Source: JADHMP01 sp016779985 (GTDB lineage Bacteria; Bacteroidota; Bacteroidia; Flavobacteriales; Flavobacteriaceae). Taken from it: a DNA stretch of 64,000 nucleotides. Positions within the stretch are counted from its first letter, which is position 1. Each line of letters begins with the position of its first letter. The notes beneath the pieces were generated by a model that worked only from the letters and a program-made list of their open reading frames with translations, was not told where the DNA came from and ran no database searches. The DNA is taken from positions 1-64,000 of the forward strand of contig JADHMP010000002.1 of the NCBI GenBank assembly GCA_016779985.1, read 5' to 3'. The translations under genes and the position numbers were made by a program. Positions 17,087 to 25,808 of the stretch are shown one piece after another.

Positions 17087-17550
17087 GCTTTATAGGGTCC
17101 AAAAAGTTTAATTAATGCTTCTCTTCTATACTCAAAAATTTCTTTTAGTTTGGGGGATACGACTAAAGGTTGGGCCAATTGACCCAAAAATCCAAAAGGG
17201 ATTTTATAATCCACTATATCAACCATTTCGACACCGTTTTCAATGGGCTTGATGAAATGCTTGTGATGCCAAAGGGCGTAGGGGCCGAAACGCTGTTCGT
17301 CAACAAAATACTCAGGTTCTTTGACATGGGTTATTTCTGTAACCCATGTTGTGGATATACCAAAAAGAGGAGTAACTACATATTCGATAATTTGTCCTGC
17401 ATACATAGAACTTTCAGCTCCTTTGACTATTTTAAAACCCATGTAGTCAGGTGTAATTCGCTTTAAGTTTTTTGGGTCACTTAAAAATTGCCACGCATCA
17501 ATTATTGAAATAGGTAATTTTTGAATTGTTTCTAGTCGATACAATTTCAT
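17083..17550 (-). CDS. SRPBCC family protein
   Basis: The 155-residue protein has the helix-grip SRPBCC/START fold pattern seen in the family sometimes labelled cell-division-inhibitor-like: WQFLSDPKNLKRITPDYMGFKI, YVVTPLFGISTTWVTEITHV, and GPYALWHHKHFIKPIENGVEMVDIVDY. Such proteins bind hydrophobic ligands and are recurrent partners of SDR and photolyase genes. I use the ATG at 17550 over the TTG five codons upstream. This is the first gene of the leftward light-damage operon. Confidence 0.85.
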   Translation of the reverse strand: MKLYRLETIQKLPISIIDAWQFLSDPKNLKRITPDYMGFKIVKGAESSMYAGQIIEYVVTPLFGISTTWVTEITHVKEPEYFVDEQRFGPYALWHHKHFIKPIENGVEMVDIVDYKIPFGFLGQLAQPLVVSPKLKEIFEYRREALIKLFGPYKA

Positions 17551-17604
17551 AGCAATTTTTATCAAAAATAAGAAAATGTTTAATAATAATAAGAATTAAT
17601 TAAA

Positions 17605-17612
17605 CAAAAATA
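17605..17612 (-). promoter_or_regulatory. Possible -7 box of the light-damage operon
   Basis: TATTTTTG on the minus strand matches TAnnTTTG and lies about 55 bases upstream of the first operon gene. The nearest TTTG upstream (17626-17629) is only 13 bases away, which is short, so the -33 element is not well supported. Confidence 0.3.
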
Positions 17613-17635
17613 TTAACAAATTCAACAAATCAAGG

Positions 17636-17666
17636 TTGACCCCTATTTTATATTCTAGTATATTTG
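17636..17666 (+). promoter_or_regulatory. Bacteroidota-type promoter for the DUF2911 gene
   Basis: TATATTTG (17659-17666) matches the -7 TAnnTTTG box, with a TTG-containing element 20 bases upstream (17636-17638). The -33 part is imperfect (GTTG rather than TTTG). The start codon at 17691 follows after a 24-base leader. Confidence 0.5.
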
Positions 17667-17690
17667 TGAAAACAAAAGCCAAAACCTTCT

Positions 17691-18530
17691 ATGAAAAAGC
17701 GTATATCTCTTTGTCTATTACTTTTAATTCAATTTGGAATTGCACAAGTCAAAGTTCCCCAATCGAGCCCTCATATGATTATGAAACAACCTGTCGGTTT
17801 AACAGAAGTTGAAATTGATTATTCTCGCCCCTCCATGAAGGGAAGAACAATTATGGGTGATTTAGTTCCCTACAATGAAATTTGGCGTACAGGTGCCAAC
17901 AATAACACGATTCTTAAATTTAGTGATCCTGTTAAAGTTGGGGGGGAAAACATAAAAGCGGGTTCTTATGCCCTTTATGCTAAGCCAGGCCTTGAAAATT
18001 GGACACTCTATTTTTATACAGACACTGATAATTCGGGTATACCAAAAAATTGGGACACTACTAAAATTGCCACGACGCTCATTATCCCAGTGAAAAAAAG
18101 AGCAACTCCTTTAGAAACTTTTACTATTAGTCTAGATAATTTATCTAATGATGGGGCAATAATTAACCTCTCTTGGGAAAACATAGATATTCCTATTTCA
18201 TTAGAAGTGCCAGCCAAAGAAAAAGCGCTAAAGTCAATCGCCAAAACGATGAAAAAAAAGCCATCTGCTAGAGATTATTACAGTGCTGCTTCCTATTATT
18301 TTGAAGAAAAAATGGATTTGAATCAAGCCAATAAGTGGATTTCAAAAGCAGTTGAAATGGAGGATGATAAATATTGGATGTTCCGCCTTCAAGCTAGAAT
18401 TTTAGGAAAATTAAATGAAAAACAAAAGGCTATTGAGGCTGCAAAAAAATCCTTAGTACTTGCCCAAAAAGCAGGGAATCCAGATTATGTCCGAATGAAC
18501 AAGGCTGACATCAAAGCATGGCAGGAATAA
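17691..18530 (+). CDS. DUF2911 domain secreted protein
   Basis: The 279-residue protein has a Sec signal peptide (to about residue 19, ending FGIAQ) followed by a DUF2911 domain (about 24-165): SPHMIMKQPVGLTEVEIDYSRP, then GEIWRTG-like NEIWRTGANNNTILKF and AGSYALYAKPG. The C-terminal 80 residues look helical and repeat-like (ASYYFEEKMDLNQANKWISKA, QKAIEAAKKSL), resembling TPR units. The family is Bacteroidota-wide, periplasmic, and without known function. It diverges from the light-damage operon. Confidence 0.9.
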   Translation: MKKRISLCLLLLIQFGIAQVKVPQSSPHMIMKQPVGLTEVEIDYSRPSMKGRTIMGDLVPYNEIWRTGANNNTILKFSDPVKVGGENIKAGSYALYAKPGLENWTLYFYTDTDNSGIPKNWDTTKIATTLIIPVKKRATPLETFTISLDNLSNDGAIINLSWENIDIPISLEVPAKEKALKSIAKTMKKKPSARDYYSAASYYFEEKMDLNQANKWISKAVEMEDDKYWMFRLQARILGKLNEKQKAIEAAKKSLVLAQKAGNPDYVRMNKADIKAWQE

Positions 18531-18604
18531 GAGGTTTTGCAAAAGTATTGCCTCAGTACATATTTTAAAGGGTTCATTGAAAATTATTTGTAGCTCCTGA
18601 AATT

Positions 18605-20275
18605 TTATTCTTTTTTCTTCGCTGAAAATAATGTATTTAACAAAATACTCACCAGAACAGTGGTGCTAGCACCAATGACATTAAGCCACAAGAAGCTAAC
18701 TAAATCAAAAGAGAAAATAAGCACCACGAGTAGCTCGGTGATTAAAGCGGCCCAAAAAACAGCTTTCCCTATTATGTTTTTAAGAAAAAATGCTACAAGA
18801 AAAACCCCTAGAATAGTGCCATAAAAAATAGAACCAATGATATTAATCAGTTGGATGAGATTTTCAAATAGATTACTAATACTTGCGAAGAGGATGGCCA
18901 CCAACCCCCAAACTAGAGTAAATATTTTTGATGCGTTGACATAATGATGAGCTTCTTTGTCTGAATTGTGTCTTTGATATAAATCTACCGTTGTGGTAGC
19001 AGCAAGAGCATTAATTTCTGAAGCAGAGGAGCTCATAGCAGCAGATAATATTACAGCTAAAAGTAAGCCAATTAGGCCTTTTGGTAAATGAGTTAGTATA
19101 TATGAAATCAAAACATAATCTTTATCATTAGTTTCAATGCCTTGAGTATGCTCTGCAATAAGTTTTTTGGCTTCTAACCGTTGAGTTTTTTCTTGGGATT
19201 CTAATGTTTTGTAATGATCGTATTTGGTATGGTTTTCAAAAAAGTCTGGGCTAAGTAATAGTTCCTTTAGTTCAAGTTGAGTGGTTCTATTTGCTGCTTC
19301 AAGTTCTTGAAATTCTTCAGCCGCTGTTGAGTTGAGAATAGCTTGCTGTGCTTTGGTATTAAAATGAAGGGGGGCAATTTGGAATTGGTAAAAAACAAAA
19401 ACCATAACACCTAAGAGCAAAATAAAAAACTGCATGGGTATTTTTAAAAAACCATTCATTATTAAACCTAACTGACTTTCTCTGATAGATTTACCCGAAA
19501 GATAGCGCTGCACTTGACTTTGATCAGTTCCGAAATAGGAGAGGGCTAGGAAAAACCCCCCCGTGAGTCCACTCCACAAAGTGTAGCGATCACTTAAATT
19601 AAAATTAAAATTGAGCAGGTTTAGTTTATCCGATTTACTTGCAATGCGAAGGGCTTTGTCAAAATTGATCGTTTCGGGTAAACCTTGCAATACATAATAA
19701 AAGGTGAGAAAAAGACCTAAAAAGATGATAAACATCTGTTGTTTTTGTGTCACATTTACGGCACTTGTGCCACCAATGAGAGTGTAGATAACCACAAGGA
19801 GACCGATGATGATAACCAAAACTTTTAATGGCCATCCTAAGACTACACTGAGTATAATTGAAGGAGCATATATGGTAATTCCAGCTGCAAGTCCTCTTTG
19901 AATTAAAAAGAGCATTGCTGTTAGGGTGCGTGTTTTTAGGTCAAAGCGCTGTTCTAAAAATTCATAAGCAGTATAAACATTAAGCTTATGATAAACCGGG
20001 ATGAAAAACAAACAGATGACCACCATGGCTAAAGGAAGACCAAAGTAGAATTGAATAAAACCCATCCCGTCATGAAAGGCTTGACCAGGGGTTGAAAGAA
20101 AAGTAATGGCACTAGCTTGGGTGGCCATCACGGAAAGACCAACAGTCCACCATGCCGCTTTATTATCTCCTCTTAAATATTCTTTAATATTCTTGTGGGT
20201 TCTGTTTTTCCAACTACCATATATTACAATGATTCCTATGGTTCCGATTAATACAATCCAATCCCAGTGACTCAT
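18605..20275 (-). CDS. Sodium:solute symporter (SSS family)
   Basis: The 556-residue protein is a multi-span inner-membrane transporter of the SSS family. The family block KAAWWTVGLSVMATQASAITFLSTPGQAF lies near the N terminus, GTDQSQVQRYLSGKS in the middle, and SAAMSSSASEINALAATTTVDLYQRH in the later half. A roughly 95-residue hydrophilic, Glu/Lys-rich insertion (between IAPLHFNTK and YVLISYILTHLP) is predicted to be a loop; similar loops occur in other Bacteroidota members. I use the ATG at 20275; an upstream TTG would add eight residues. The substrate is unknown, but the PIG-L deacetylase gene immediately upstream suggests a sugar or amino sugar. Confidence 0.9.
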   Translation of the reverse strand: MSHWDWIVLIGTIGIIVIYGSWKNRTHKNIKEYLRGDNKAAWWTVGLSVMATQASAITFLSTPGQAFHDGMGFIQFYFGLPLAMVVICLFFIPVYHKLNVYTAYEFLEQRFDLKTRTLTAMLFLIQRGLAAGITIYAPSIILSVVLGWPLKVLVIIIGLLVVIYTLIGGTSAVNVTQKQQMFIIFLGLFLTFYYVLQGLPETINFDKALRIASKSDKLNLLNFNFNLSDRYTLWSGLTGGFFLALSYFGTDQSQVQRYLSGKSIRESQLGLIMNGFLKIPMQFFILLLGVMVFVFYQFQIAPLHFNTKAQQAILNSTAAEEFQELEAANRTTQLELKELLLSPDFFENHTKYDHYKTLESQEKTQRLEAKKLIAEHTQGIETNDKDYVLISYILTHLPKGLIGLLLAVILSAAMSSSASEINALAATTTVDLYQRHNSDKEAHHYVNASKIFTLVWGLVAILFASISNLFENLIQLINIIGSIFYGTILGVFLVAFFLKNIIGKAVFWAALITELLVVLIFSFDLVSFLWLNVIGASTTVLVSILLNTLFSAKKKE

Positions 20276-20356
20276 AGTTGAAAATAATTCATGAAGCAAT
20301 AAAACAGAAAGAGATAAATAATATTGGCTCCTAAGAGTATGTAATAAATTTTACCA

Positions 20357-22825
20357 TTATTTTTTTTCATGGCCATAAGAAATGAGGTTAATAAAGAGGG
20401 AATAGGCACCACTCACGCCTTTGGGTAATTGTCTAAAAAAGCTTAAGCCGGTATAAATAATTTGTCCTTTACCATGTGATGCGACCAAAAGACTACCTCT
20501 TTTTTCAGTTTCATTGGGGTCGTTCATCCCCAAAAGGGGTTCAAATTTAGAATCCCATTGATTAGGGAAATAGAGCCCTCGCTCCAATATCCAACCTTCA
20601 AAATCATTCTCGGTGATTTGATGAGGGAAATTTAAAATAGGGTGGTTGGGGTTGAGCAAAGTAACCTTTGCTGTTTCGTCTGTAACACGATCTCTTGATA
20701 AAGATAGGGGGTAAGGTGTTATAGCATTTGTTTGCAATCCTCTACTTGTATTATACTGTATGATGAGTGAACCGCCTTGTGCAACATATTCCCAGAGCAA
20801 TTTGTTTTTAGTTTTTAGAGAAGGGAGCACATTAAAAGCTCGGATTCCGATAATCACAGTGGAGAGTTTTTGTAATTCTTCCAATTGAAGCTTTTTTATA
20901 TCAAGGGCCTCAACAGCAATACCGATTGACTCTAGACTTTCTGGAATTTTATCTCCTGCTCCTTTTATATAACCTACTTTTTTGATGGGTGTTTGAAGTG
21001 CCATTCTTGAGGCTTTAATTCGGTTTGGTTGTAATACAAATTGTTGTGGAATGTGCTTGTACTTTACTTCTTGTAAAGCATACTCAAAAGACTCATTGTC
21101 GACAATAACTTGGGCTTCTAGAGAGACTTCACTACTTTCCTCCGGTGGTGTAACGACAAAATATAGATCTTTTGTAACCCCCTTATTTTTAATTGTAAAA
21201 GATTGCACTTGTGGACTTATATGCCACCCCTTAGGAGGGGATATTTTTACTTTTCCTTCCAGCGAATTAGTATTTGCTATTATAGACAAACGGACTTTTT
21301 TGGGTTGTGCTTTTGGGAAAAGAAGTATTTGATTTTCCCATTGCAATGTGATTTTTGGAAGAACATGAAAAGGTTCAACAATTTCTCCTTGAACAGGATC
21401 TGTGGTTCTAAAGTGTAAAGATTCTGTCAATGAAAAAGATTTTCCATTCAAAGTAAAATGAAATTTGGCAACAACAGGTGCAGGAGTTTCAGGTGCTCCC
21501 ACAAGCTTTTTGTTGGGTACTTCATAGTTTCCTATGCTTCCTCGCTCAAGTAACCAATAAGGAGGGGTGAATTCCTGAGGCAATGTTACTGTTGATGTTT
21601 TTCTAAATGGAGAGTTTTGATTTAATGATTGACCTTGTATTTTTTGATCATTAAGTAATATATCTTCTAATTTTAAAAGAAGTGGACTAGGATTATTGAC
21701 AATAAGATTGACTTTAACATTTTCTCCAGGCACACCAATAGGTTCGAAAGCATTAACTTGTAAATGGAGACCCAAACAGTTTTTTATTATTTTTCTTATT
21801 TCTTTTAATTTTATCTTTTTCCAAAAAGGATCTTCTAATTGTAAAAGCTGTTCATATACCTCAAGTAAATCAGGAACACTTTTATAAGGAGCTTTAAAGT
21901 CAAATTGAGCAATTATTTTCTCCACGAAAACGCTAATTATTGCACCCCCCTTAACTCGATTCCAACTAGTGTCAATTCCTTCAAAAGGATTATTTCCATC
22001 GAGAGCTGCTCCAGCAATTCGGTTTAAATATTCGGTTGCCTTGCCTACTTCTGGTGAGCTTCCAAAACCTTGTGATTTGTGTTGGCTTCTACTTTTGGCA
22101 GCAATAACGGGAACAGCTTCTCCTAAAACAGGATCAAAACTTCCGCTACTGATTTCTATCATATTTGATTTGTCTGACTTTTCAAAGTTAGATCTGCTGC
22201 CATAATACCACCATGAAACATTATGAAATAGGCGATGGGGTTTCCAGGGTTTTAATTTTTGTAATTGTTGAGGAAAAGCATCAGTTTTATTGGCAAGATG
22301 AAAAGCTTCAAAGCTGAGCATAGCAGAAGCTGTATGGTGACCATGAGTAGTTCCTGGTGTGAGGTGATCGAATCGGTTGATGATTATATCGGGTCGAAAT
22401 GACCGAATCCGGTGCACCACTTGTGCCAGTATTGCTTCCTTATCCCAAATAGTGAAGGCTTCGTTAGGATGTTTTGAATAGCCAAAGTCTTTTGCTGTAG
22501 AAAAAAATTGATTTCCCCCATCAATCTTTCTGGCAGCCAAGAGTTCCTGAGTGCGTAAAACACCTAAACTTTCTTCTAGTTCAGTACCAATCAAGTTTTG
22601 GCCTCCGTCACCTCGTGTTAAAGACAAATAGGCTGTACGTGCTAATTGTTTATTAGCAAAATGGGCTATCAATTTGGTATTTTCATCATCAGGGTGGGCA
22701 GCAATATAGAGCACATTGCCTAAAAAATTAAAAGCTTCAAGTTGCTTGTATATTGAACTACTTGATTGAGCTTTAGAGGTAAAGCTGAAGAGAATTAATC
22801 CCAAAAAAAGAACTTTTAACTTCAT
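20357..22825 (-). CDS. Secreted PIG-L family deacetylase
   Basis: The 822-residue protein carries a Sec signal peptide (MKLKVLFLGLILFSFTSKAQ) followed by a GlcNAc-PI de-N-acetylase-type LmbE domain: metal-binding AAHPDDEN (HPDDE at 44-48), TRGDGGQN, and the later THGHHTAS block supplying the third ligand. The second half (about 380-820) is beta-rich and then resembles a glutamine-amidotransferase-like/trehalose-utilization flavodoxin fold, lacking obvious catalytic residues. It probably removes acetyl groups from an N-acetylated sugar in the periplasm. It is followed by the SSS symporter, a pairing common in this phylum. The ATG at 22825 is preferred to the TTG five codons before. Confidence 0.88.
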   Translation of the reverse strand: MKLKVLFLGLILFSFTSKAQSSSSIYKQLEAFNFLGNVLYIAAHPDDENTKLIAHFANKQLARTAYLSLTRGDGGQNLIGTELEESLGVLRTQELLAARKIDGGNQFFSTAKDFGYSKHPNEAFTIWDKEAILAQVVHRIRSFRPDIIINRFDHLTPGTTHGHHTASAMLSFEAFHLANKTDAFPQQLQKLKPWKPHRLFHNVSWWYYGSRSNFEKSDKSNMIEISSGSFDPVLGEAVPVIAAKSRSQHKSQGFGSSPEVGKATEYLNRIAGAALDGNNPFEGIDTSWNRVKGGAIISVFVEKIIAQFDFKAPYKSVPDLLEVYEQLLQLEDPFWKKIKLKEIRKIIKNCLGLHLQVNAFEPIGVPGENVKVNLIVNNPSPLLLKLEDILLNDQKIQGQSLNQNSPFRKTSTVTLPQEFTPPYWLLERGSIGNYEVPNKKLVGAPETPAPVVAKFHFTLNGKSFSLTESLHFRTTDPVQGEIVEPFHVLPKITLQWENQILLFPKAQPKKVRLSIIANTNSLEGKVKISPPKGWHISPQVQSFTIKNKGVTKDLYFVVTPPEESSEVSLEAQVIVDNESFEYALQEVKYKHIPQQFVLQPNRIKASRMALQTPIKKVGYIKGAGDKIPESLESIGIAVEALDIKKLQLEELQKLSTVIIGIRAFNVLPSLKTKNKLLWEYVAQGGSLIIQYNTSRGLQTNAITPYPLSLSRDRVTDETAKVTLLNPNHPILNFPHQITENDFEGWILERGLYFPNQWDSKFEPLLGMNDPNETEKRGSLLVASHGKGQIIYTGLSFFRQLPKGVSGAYSLFINLISYGHEKK

Positions 22826-22886
22826 ACAATGTGGTATCAAACTTTCTTAGTAAAATATACAATTTAAGTTAAATTGATTTGATGAT

Positions 22887-23462
22887 CTAACCTCTTTCCA
22901 AAATTTCATTGATTTTTTTTTGCGTTGGTTCCACAGGAAGACCAACAACATTTGTAAAACTTCCTTCAATATTTTGCACCACTTTTTTTCCAAAAGTGTC
23001 TTGGATCCCATACCCTCCAGCTTTGTCAAATGGTTGTCGAGTAGCAATGTATTCTGTAATGTCTTTATTCGACATTATTTTAAAGGTGACTTTAGAAATA
23101 GCATGGAGTGACTCATATCCATGATACGTTAAAAAGCCAACTGCTGTGATCACTTCATGTGTAGATCCAGACAATTGTTGAAGCATTTGTAGCGCTTGAA
23201 GATCATTCTCAGGTTTACCCAAGCATTGATGCTGATGCCAAACAATGGTATCTGCTGTGATGATCAATTGATTTTTTTGGACATTTTGTTGGAAAGGGAT
23301 CGCCTTTTTTTGAGCTAAAAAAAGTGCAATTTCCGCTCCCTTTAGTTGGGAAGAAAAGTGTTCTTCGATTAGATGTTTTTGAACTCTAAAAGAATACCCC
23401 ATCTCCTTTAAAAACTCTTGTCTTCTTGGAGAACTCGAGGCTAAAATTAGCTCGTCAATCAT
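22887..23462 (-). CDS. maf: Maf family nucleotide pyrophosphatase
   Basis: The 191-residue protein opens with LILASSSPRRQEFLKEMG, the Maf signature, followed by ITADTIVWHQ and GKPENDLQALQMLQQLSGSTHEVITAV and ends with KAGGYGIQDTFGKKVVQNIEGSFTNVVGLPV. Maf enzymes hydrolyse non-canonical or selected nucleoside triphosphates (dTTP/UTP type in the YhdE subfamily). It is the last gene of the DUF2520-kdsC-maf trio, starting 8 bases after the kdsC stop. Confidence 0.95.
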   Translation of the reverse strand: MIDELILASSSPRRQEFLKEMGYSFRVQKHLIEEHFSSQLKGAEIALFLAQKKAIPFQQNVQKNQLIITADTIVWHQHQCLGKPENDLQALQMLQQLSGSTHEVITAVGFLTYHGYESLHAISKVTFKIMSNKDITEYIATRQPFDKAGGYGIQDTFGKKVVQNIEGSFTNVVGLPVEPTQKKINEILERG

Positions 23463-23470
23463 TTTTTTAC

Positions 23471-24001
23471 TCAGTCTTTATGAGCCCCAATATCTAAACG
23501 CCATTTGCCTTGAACTCTCATCACTTGTTCAATAATTTCTCTAGCACATCCATCACCTCCTTTTTTATGGGATACATAATCTGCACGGCTTGTTACATCT
23601 GATACAGCGTCATTGGGACAACAACCCACACCCACTTTTTCCATTACGGGTAAATCAGGAACATCATCACCTACATAAAGAATTTCGACAGGTTCAAGAT
23701 TGTGTTTAGAAATGAAGTCTTCGTACGATTTCATTTTGTGATGGGCCCCTAAATAGATATCCTCAATGCCTAAGGCATTAAATCGTTCTCGAACAGCTTC
23801 ATTTGTTCCTCCAGAAATTATCGCAATTCGATATCCTTGAATTAAGGCGCATTTCATTGCATAACCGTCTTTTGTATCGACAGCGCGAAGGAATGCTCCA
23901 TCATCTGTCATTAAAATTTTGCCGTCGGTTAGAACACCATCAACATCAAATATAAAAGTGGTTATTTTGGGTAGTAGTGCTTTATAGTTTTTCTTTTCCA
24001 T
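23471..24001 (-). CDS. KdsC-type HAD phosphatase
   Basis: The 176-residue protein is a HAD phosphatase of the KDO-8-phosphate phosphatase subgroup: TFIFDVDGVLTDGKI (DxDGVLTDG), AIISGGTNEAVRERFNALGI, and YVGDDVPDLPVMEKVGVGCCPNDA. It lacks a cap domain, as expected for this tetrameric subfamily (C0). It would dephosphorylate KDO-8-phosphate in lipopolysaccharide synthesis. The start overlaps the DUF2520 gene by 20 bases. Confidence 0.92.
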   Translation of the reverse strand: MEKKNYKALLPKITTFIFDVDGVLTDGKILMTDDGAFLRAVDTKDGYAMKCALIQGYRIAIISGGTNEAVRERFNALGIEDIYLGAHHKMKSYEDFISKHNLEPVEILYVGDDVPDLPVMEKVGVGCCPNDAVSDVTSRADYVSHKKGGDGCAREIIEQVMRVQGKWRLDIGAHKD

Positions 24002-24740
24002 ATTGTTTTTTTATTGTTTTTGTTAGTAAAGTATACAATTCTGTTAAGGGAGGTTCAGTGATCGATAAGTGTTTTTCTATCGTTTTTTGATCTCCTCTTC
24101 TAGCAGGGCCTGTTTGATAATCTTTGGGTTGTCCAGTTTGTAATCTTGCAGTAGTTTCATCAATCAGGGGTTGCAAGATTTTAAAATCAATTTGATGGGA
24201 TTTGCACAAAGCAGCGGCTTGACTGTAGAGATGATTAGTGAAATTATTACAAATCACAGCGGCTAGATGAAGGGCTACCCTTTGGGTAGAATCCATCTCG
24301 ATTGGTTTTCCACTTATCAAGGTAGTTAGCGTTTTTAATGTTTTCACTACAATTTGGTCTGAACCTTCGATTGCAAAAGGGAGACCTTCCATGGAAACAG
24401 TTTTTTTTGAAGTAAAACTTTGCACAGGATACCAGACCCCTTTGGCCCCATTATTCTGTAAAGCCTCCAAAGCTATTCCACCAGCCATATGAACTACTAA
24501 TTCTCCATTTTGAAAATGGCTCGAAACACTTGATATGGCCTCATCTGAAAGAGCAAATAAATAGATATCCGCAGCTTCTAGGTCATCTAACTCATGAATT
24601 ATATTGATGTTTCTGTAGCTCTTAACTTCCTTTTTTTTATCTCTAAAGTACCACTGCACTAATTCAACTTTAGTGTGTTGGTTGAAGACTACAACTAATT
24701 GCGAAGCAACATTTCCAGATCCTAAAATAACAATCCTCAT
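23982..24740 (-). CDS. Rossmann-like/DUF2520 protein
   Basis: The 252-residue protein has an N-terminal NADP-binding Rossmann motif (MRIVILGSGNVASQLVVVF) and a C-terminal helical DUF2520 domain with HLAAVICNNFTNHLYSQAAALC and PLTELYTLLTKTI. It resembles a small 6-phosphogluconate or pyrroline-5-carboxylate reductase-like dehydrogenase; its substrate is unknown. The order DUF2520-kdsC-maf is conserved in Bacteroidota, which argues for a link to envelope or nucleotide housekeeping. It is the first gene of the trio. Confidence 0.9.
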   Translation of the reverse strand: MRIVILGSGNVASQLVVVFNQHTKVELVQWYFRDKKKEVKSYRNINIIHELDDLEAADIYLFALSDEAISSVSSHFQNGELVVHMAGGIALEALQNNGAKGVWYPVQSFTSKKTVSMEGLPFAIEGSDQIVVKTLKTLTTLISGKPIEMDSTQRVALHLAAVICNNFTNHLYSQAAALCKSHQIDFKILQPLIDETTARLQTGQPKDYQTGPARRGDQKTIEKHLSITEPPLTELYTLLTKTIKKQYGKEKL

Positions 24741-24869
24741 GATGACCTCAAAAATAGTAAACCCCTCCTTTAGATAATGAATTTAATTGGAGTTTTCTGA
24801 ATATTGATTAATACAACTACTTTAGAATTTTGCTATATTTATATGGCTTTACCCAAATTACCTTGAATC

Positions 24870-25406
24870 ATGAAACCACTCTATTTCGTTATATTTTTTT
24901 CCCCTCAATTTTTTATTGGTCAGCAAAGCGCCTTATTGGGAATTGATTTTGGCATGACTAAAACACAAGTAAAAAAAGAAATCAACACAAATAAAAAAAC
25001 CTATAAAAAAATCAGGTTGGGAGGATATTTTTGGAGGCTATATCATCAGAATAATAGATATAATGTTAATGGTGAATTGACAACGATAAAACTTACTCCA
25101 ACAGATGGCGGACTTTATGGTCTTCAGCTGAATGAGGCAAAACTTGTATTTGATGCAGCAATAAGAAGGTTTAAAGAAGAGGGATATGAAGTGGCTGGAA
25201 CTACTAGTAGAACAGATGATTATTTTGAGTATCATACAAATGAGACTTATTTTTTAGCGCATACTGAAAAGAAAAAAGCGGTGTACATAGAAACCCTGTC
25301 CGCTGGAGCAAATGTTTATCTGAATTTAGAGATAAGTAAAGTCAAGGAAAAAATCCCGTTCATCGGAAATCAACAATTCTTTTTAGCCATTCCCCTGTGG
25401 CTTTAA
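24870..25406 (+). CDS. Hypothetical secreted protein
   Basis: I do not recognise this 178-residue protein. It has a plausible Sec signal peptide (first 18 or so residues, MKPLYFVIFFSPQFFIGQQ). The segment LLGIDFGMTKTQVKKEIN resembles the short G-x-T-xx-EV motif common to secreted proteins whose start reads as an opening helix. The remainder is mixed alpha/beta without Cys pairs, repeats or known motifs. It reads in the same direction as the small membrane protein and ccsBA downstream, 48 bases before the next gene. Confidence 0.6.
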   Translation: MKPLYFVIFFSPQFFIGQQSALLGIDFGMTKTQVKKEINTNKKTYKKIRLGGYFWRLYHQNNRYNVNGELTTIKLTPTDGGLYGLQLNEAKLVFDAAIRRFKEEGYEVAGTTSRTDDYFEYHTNETYFLAHTEKKKAVYIETLSAGANVYLNLEISKVKEKIPFIGNQQFFLAIPLWL

Positions 25407-25454
25407 TGAACAATTAAAACGATAATTTTATCTACTAACTTAAATCCAGACCCC

Positions 25455-25739
25455 ATGAAAGCCTATAATCAAATTCAATTTTTTTACTTAAAACATTTTC
25501 TTTTATTAATTCCGCTATGCATCATCTTGTTGAGTTGCGTGGGTGCTTTTGCAGCCTATTACATCACTTTAGCAGGCATGAGTCTGCTCAATTTCACCTT
25601 TCTATTTATAAGTGTGGTTTTTGCCATGGGCTATCTTACTGCCATCTTAGGACAACTCAAACCCGCTTTCACCTTTAAAATATTAATTTATTCATTAGCA
25701 GTTGAAACCATTTTATTAGCAGTGCAATTAATCTTATAA
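25455..25739 (+). CDS. Small integral membrane protein, unknown
   Basis: The 94-residue protein is almost entirely hydrophobic, with three probable transmembrane helices (about 14-35, 41-62 and 70-93). A short cytoplasmic N terminus (MKAYNQIQFFYLKH) precedes them. I see no family signature. It lies 70 bases upstream of the cytochrome c maturation gene ccsBA in the same orientation, so a supporting role there is possible but unproven. Confidence 0.6.
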   Translation: MKAYNQIQFFYLKHFLLLIPLCIILLSCVGAFAAYYITLAGMSLLNFTFLFISVVFAMGYLTAILGQLKPAFTFKILIYSLAVETILLAVQLIL

Positions 25740-25768
25740 GAAGACCAGCTAATTTCACTTTCATACCT

Positions 25769-25776
25769 TATATTTG
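25769..25776 (+). promoter_or_regulatory. -7 box upstream of ccsBA
   Basis: TATATTTG matches TAnnTTTG and ends 32 bases upstream of the ccsBA start codon. No good TTTG lies at the usual distance upstream. A purine-rich GAAGGAG (25797-25803) precedes the ATG and could be an unusually strong ribosome binding site for this phylum. Confidence 0.4.
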
Positions 25777-25808
25777 TATGCGCATTTTTGATAATTGAAG
25801 GAGCATAG

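Noticed and set aside
18531..18604. Terminator between DUF2911 and the SSS gene
   Set aside because: GAGG...CCTC can pair only over four bases and no T run follows.
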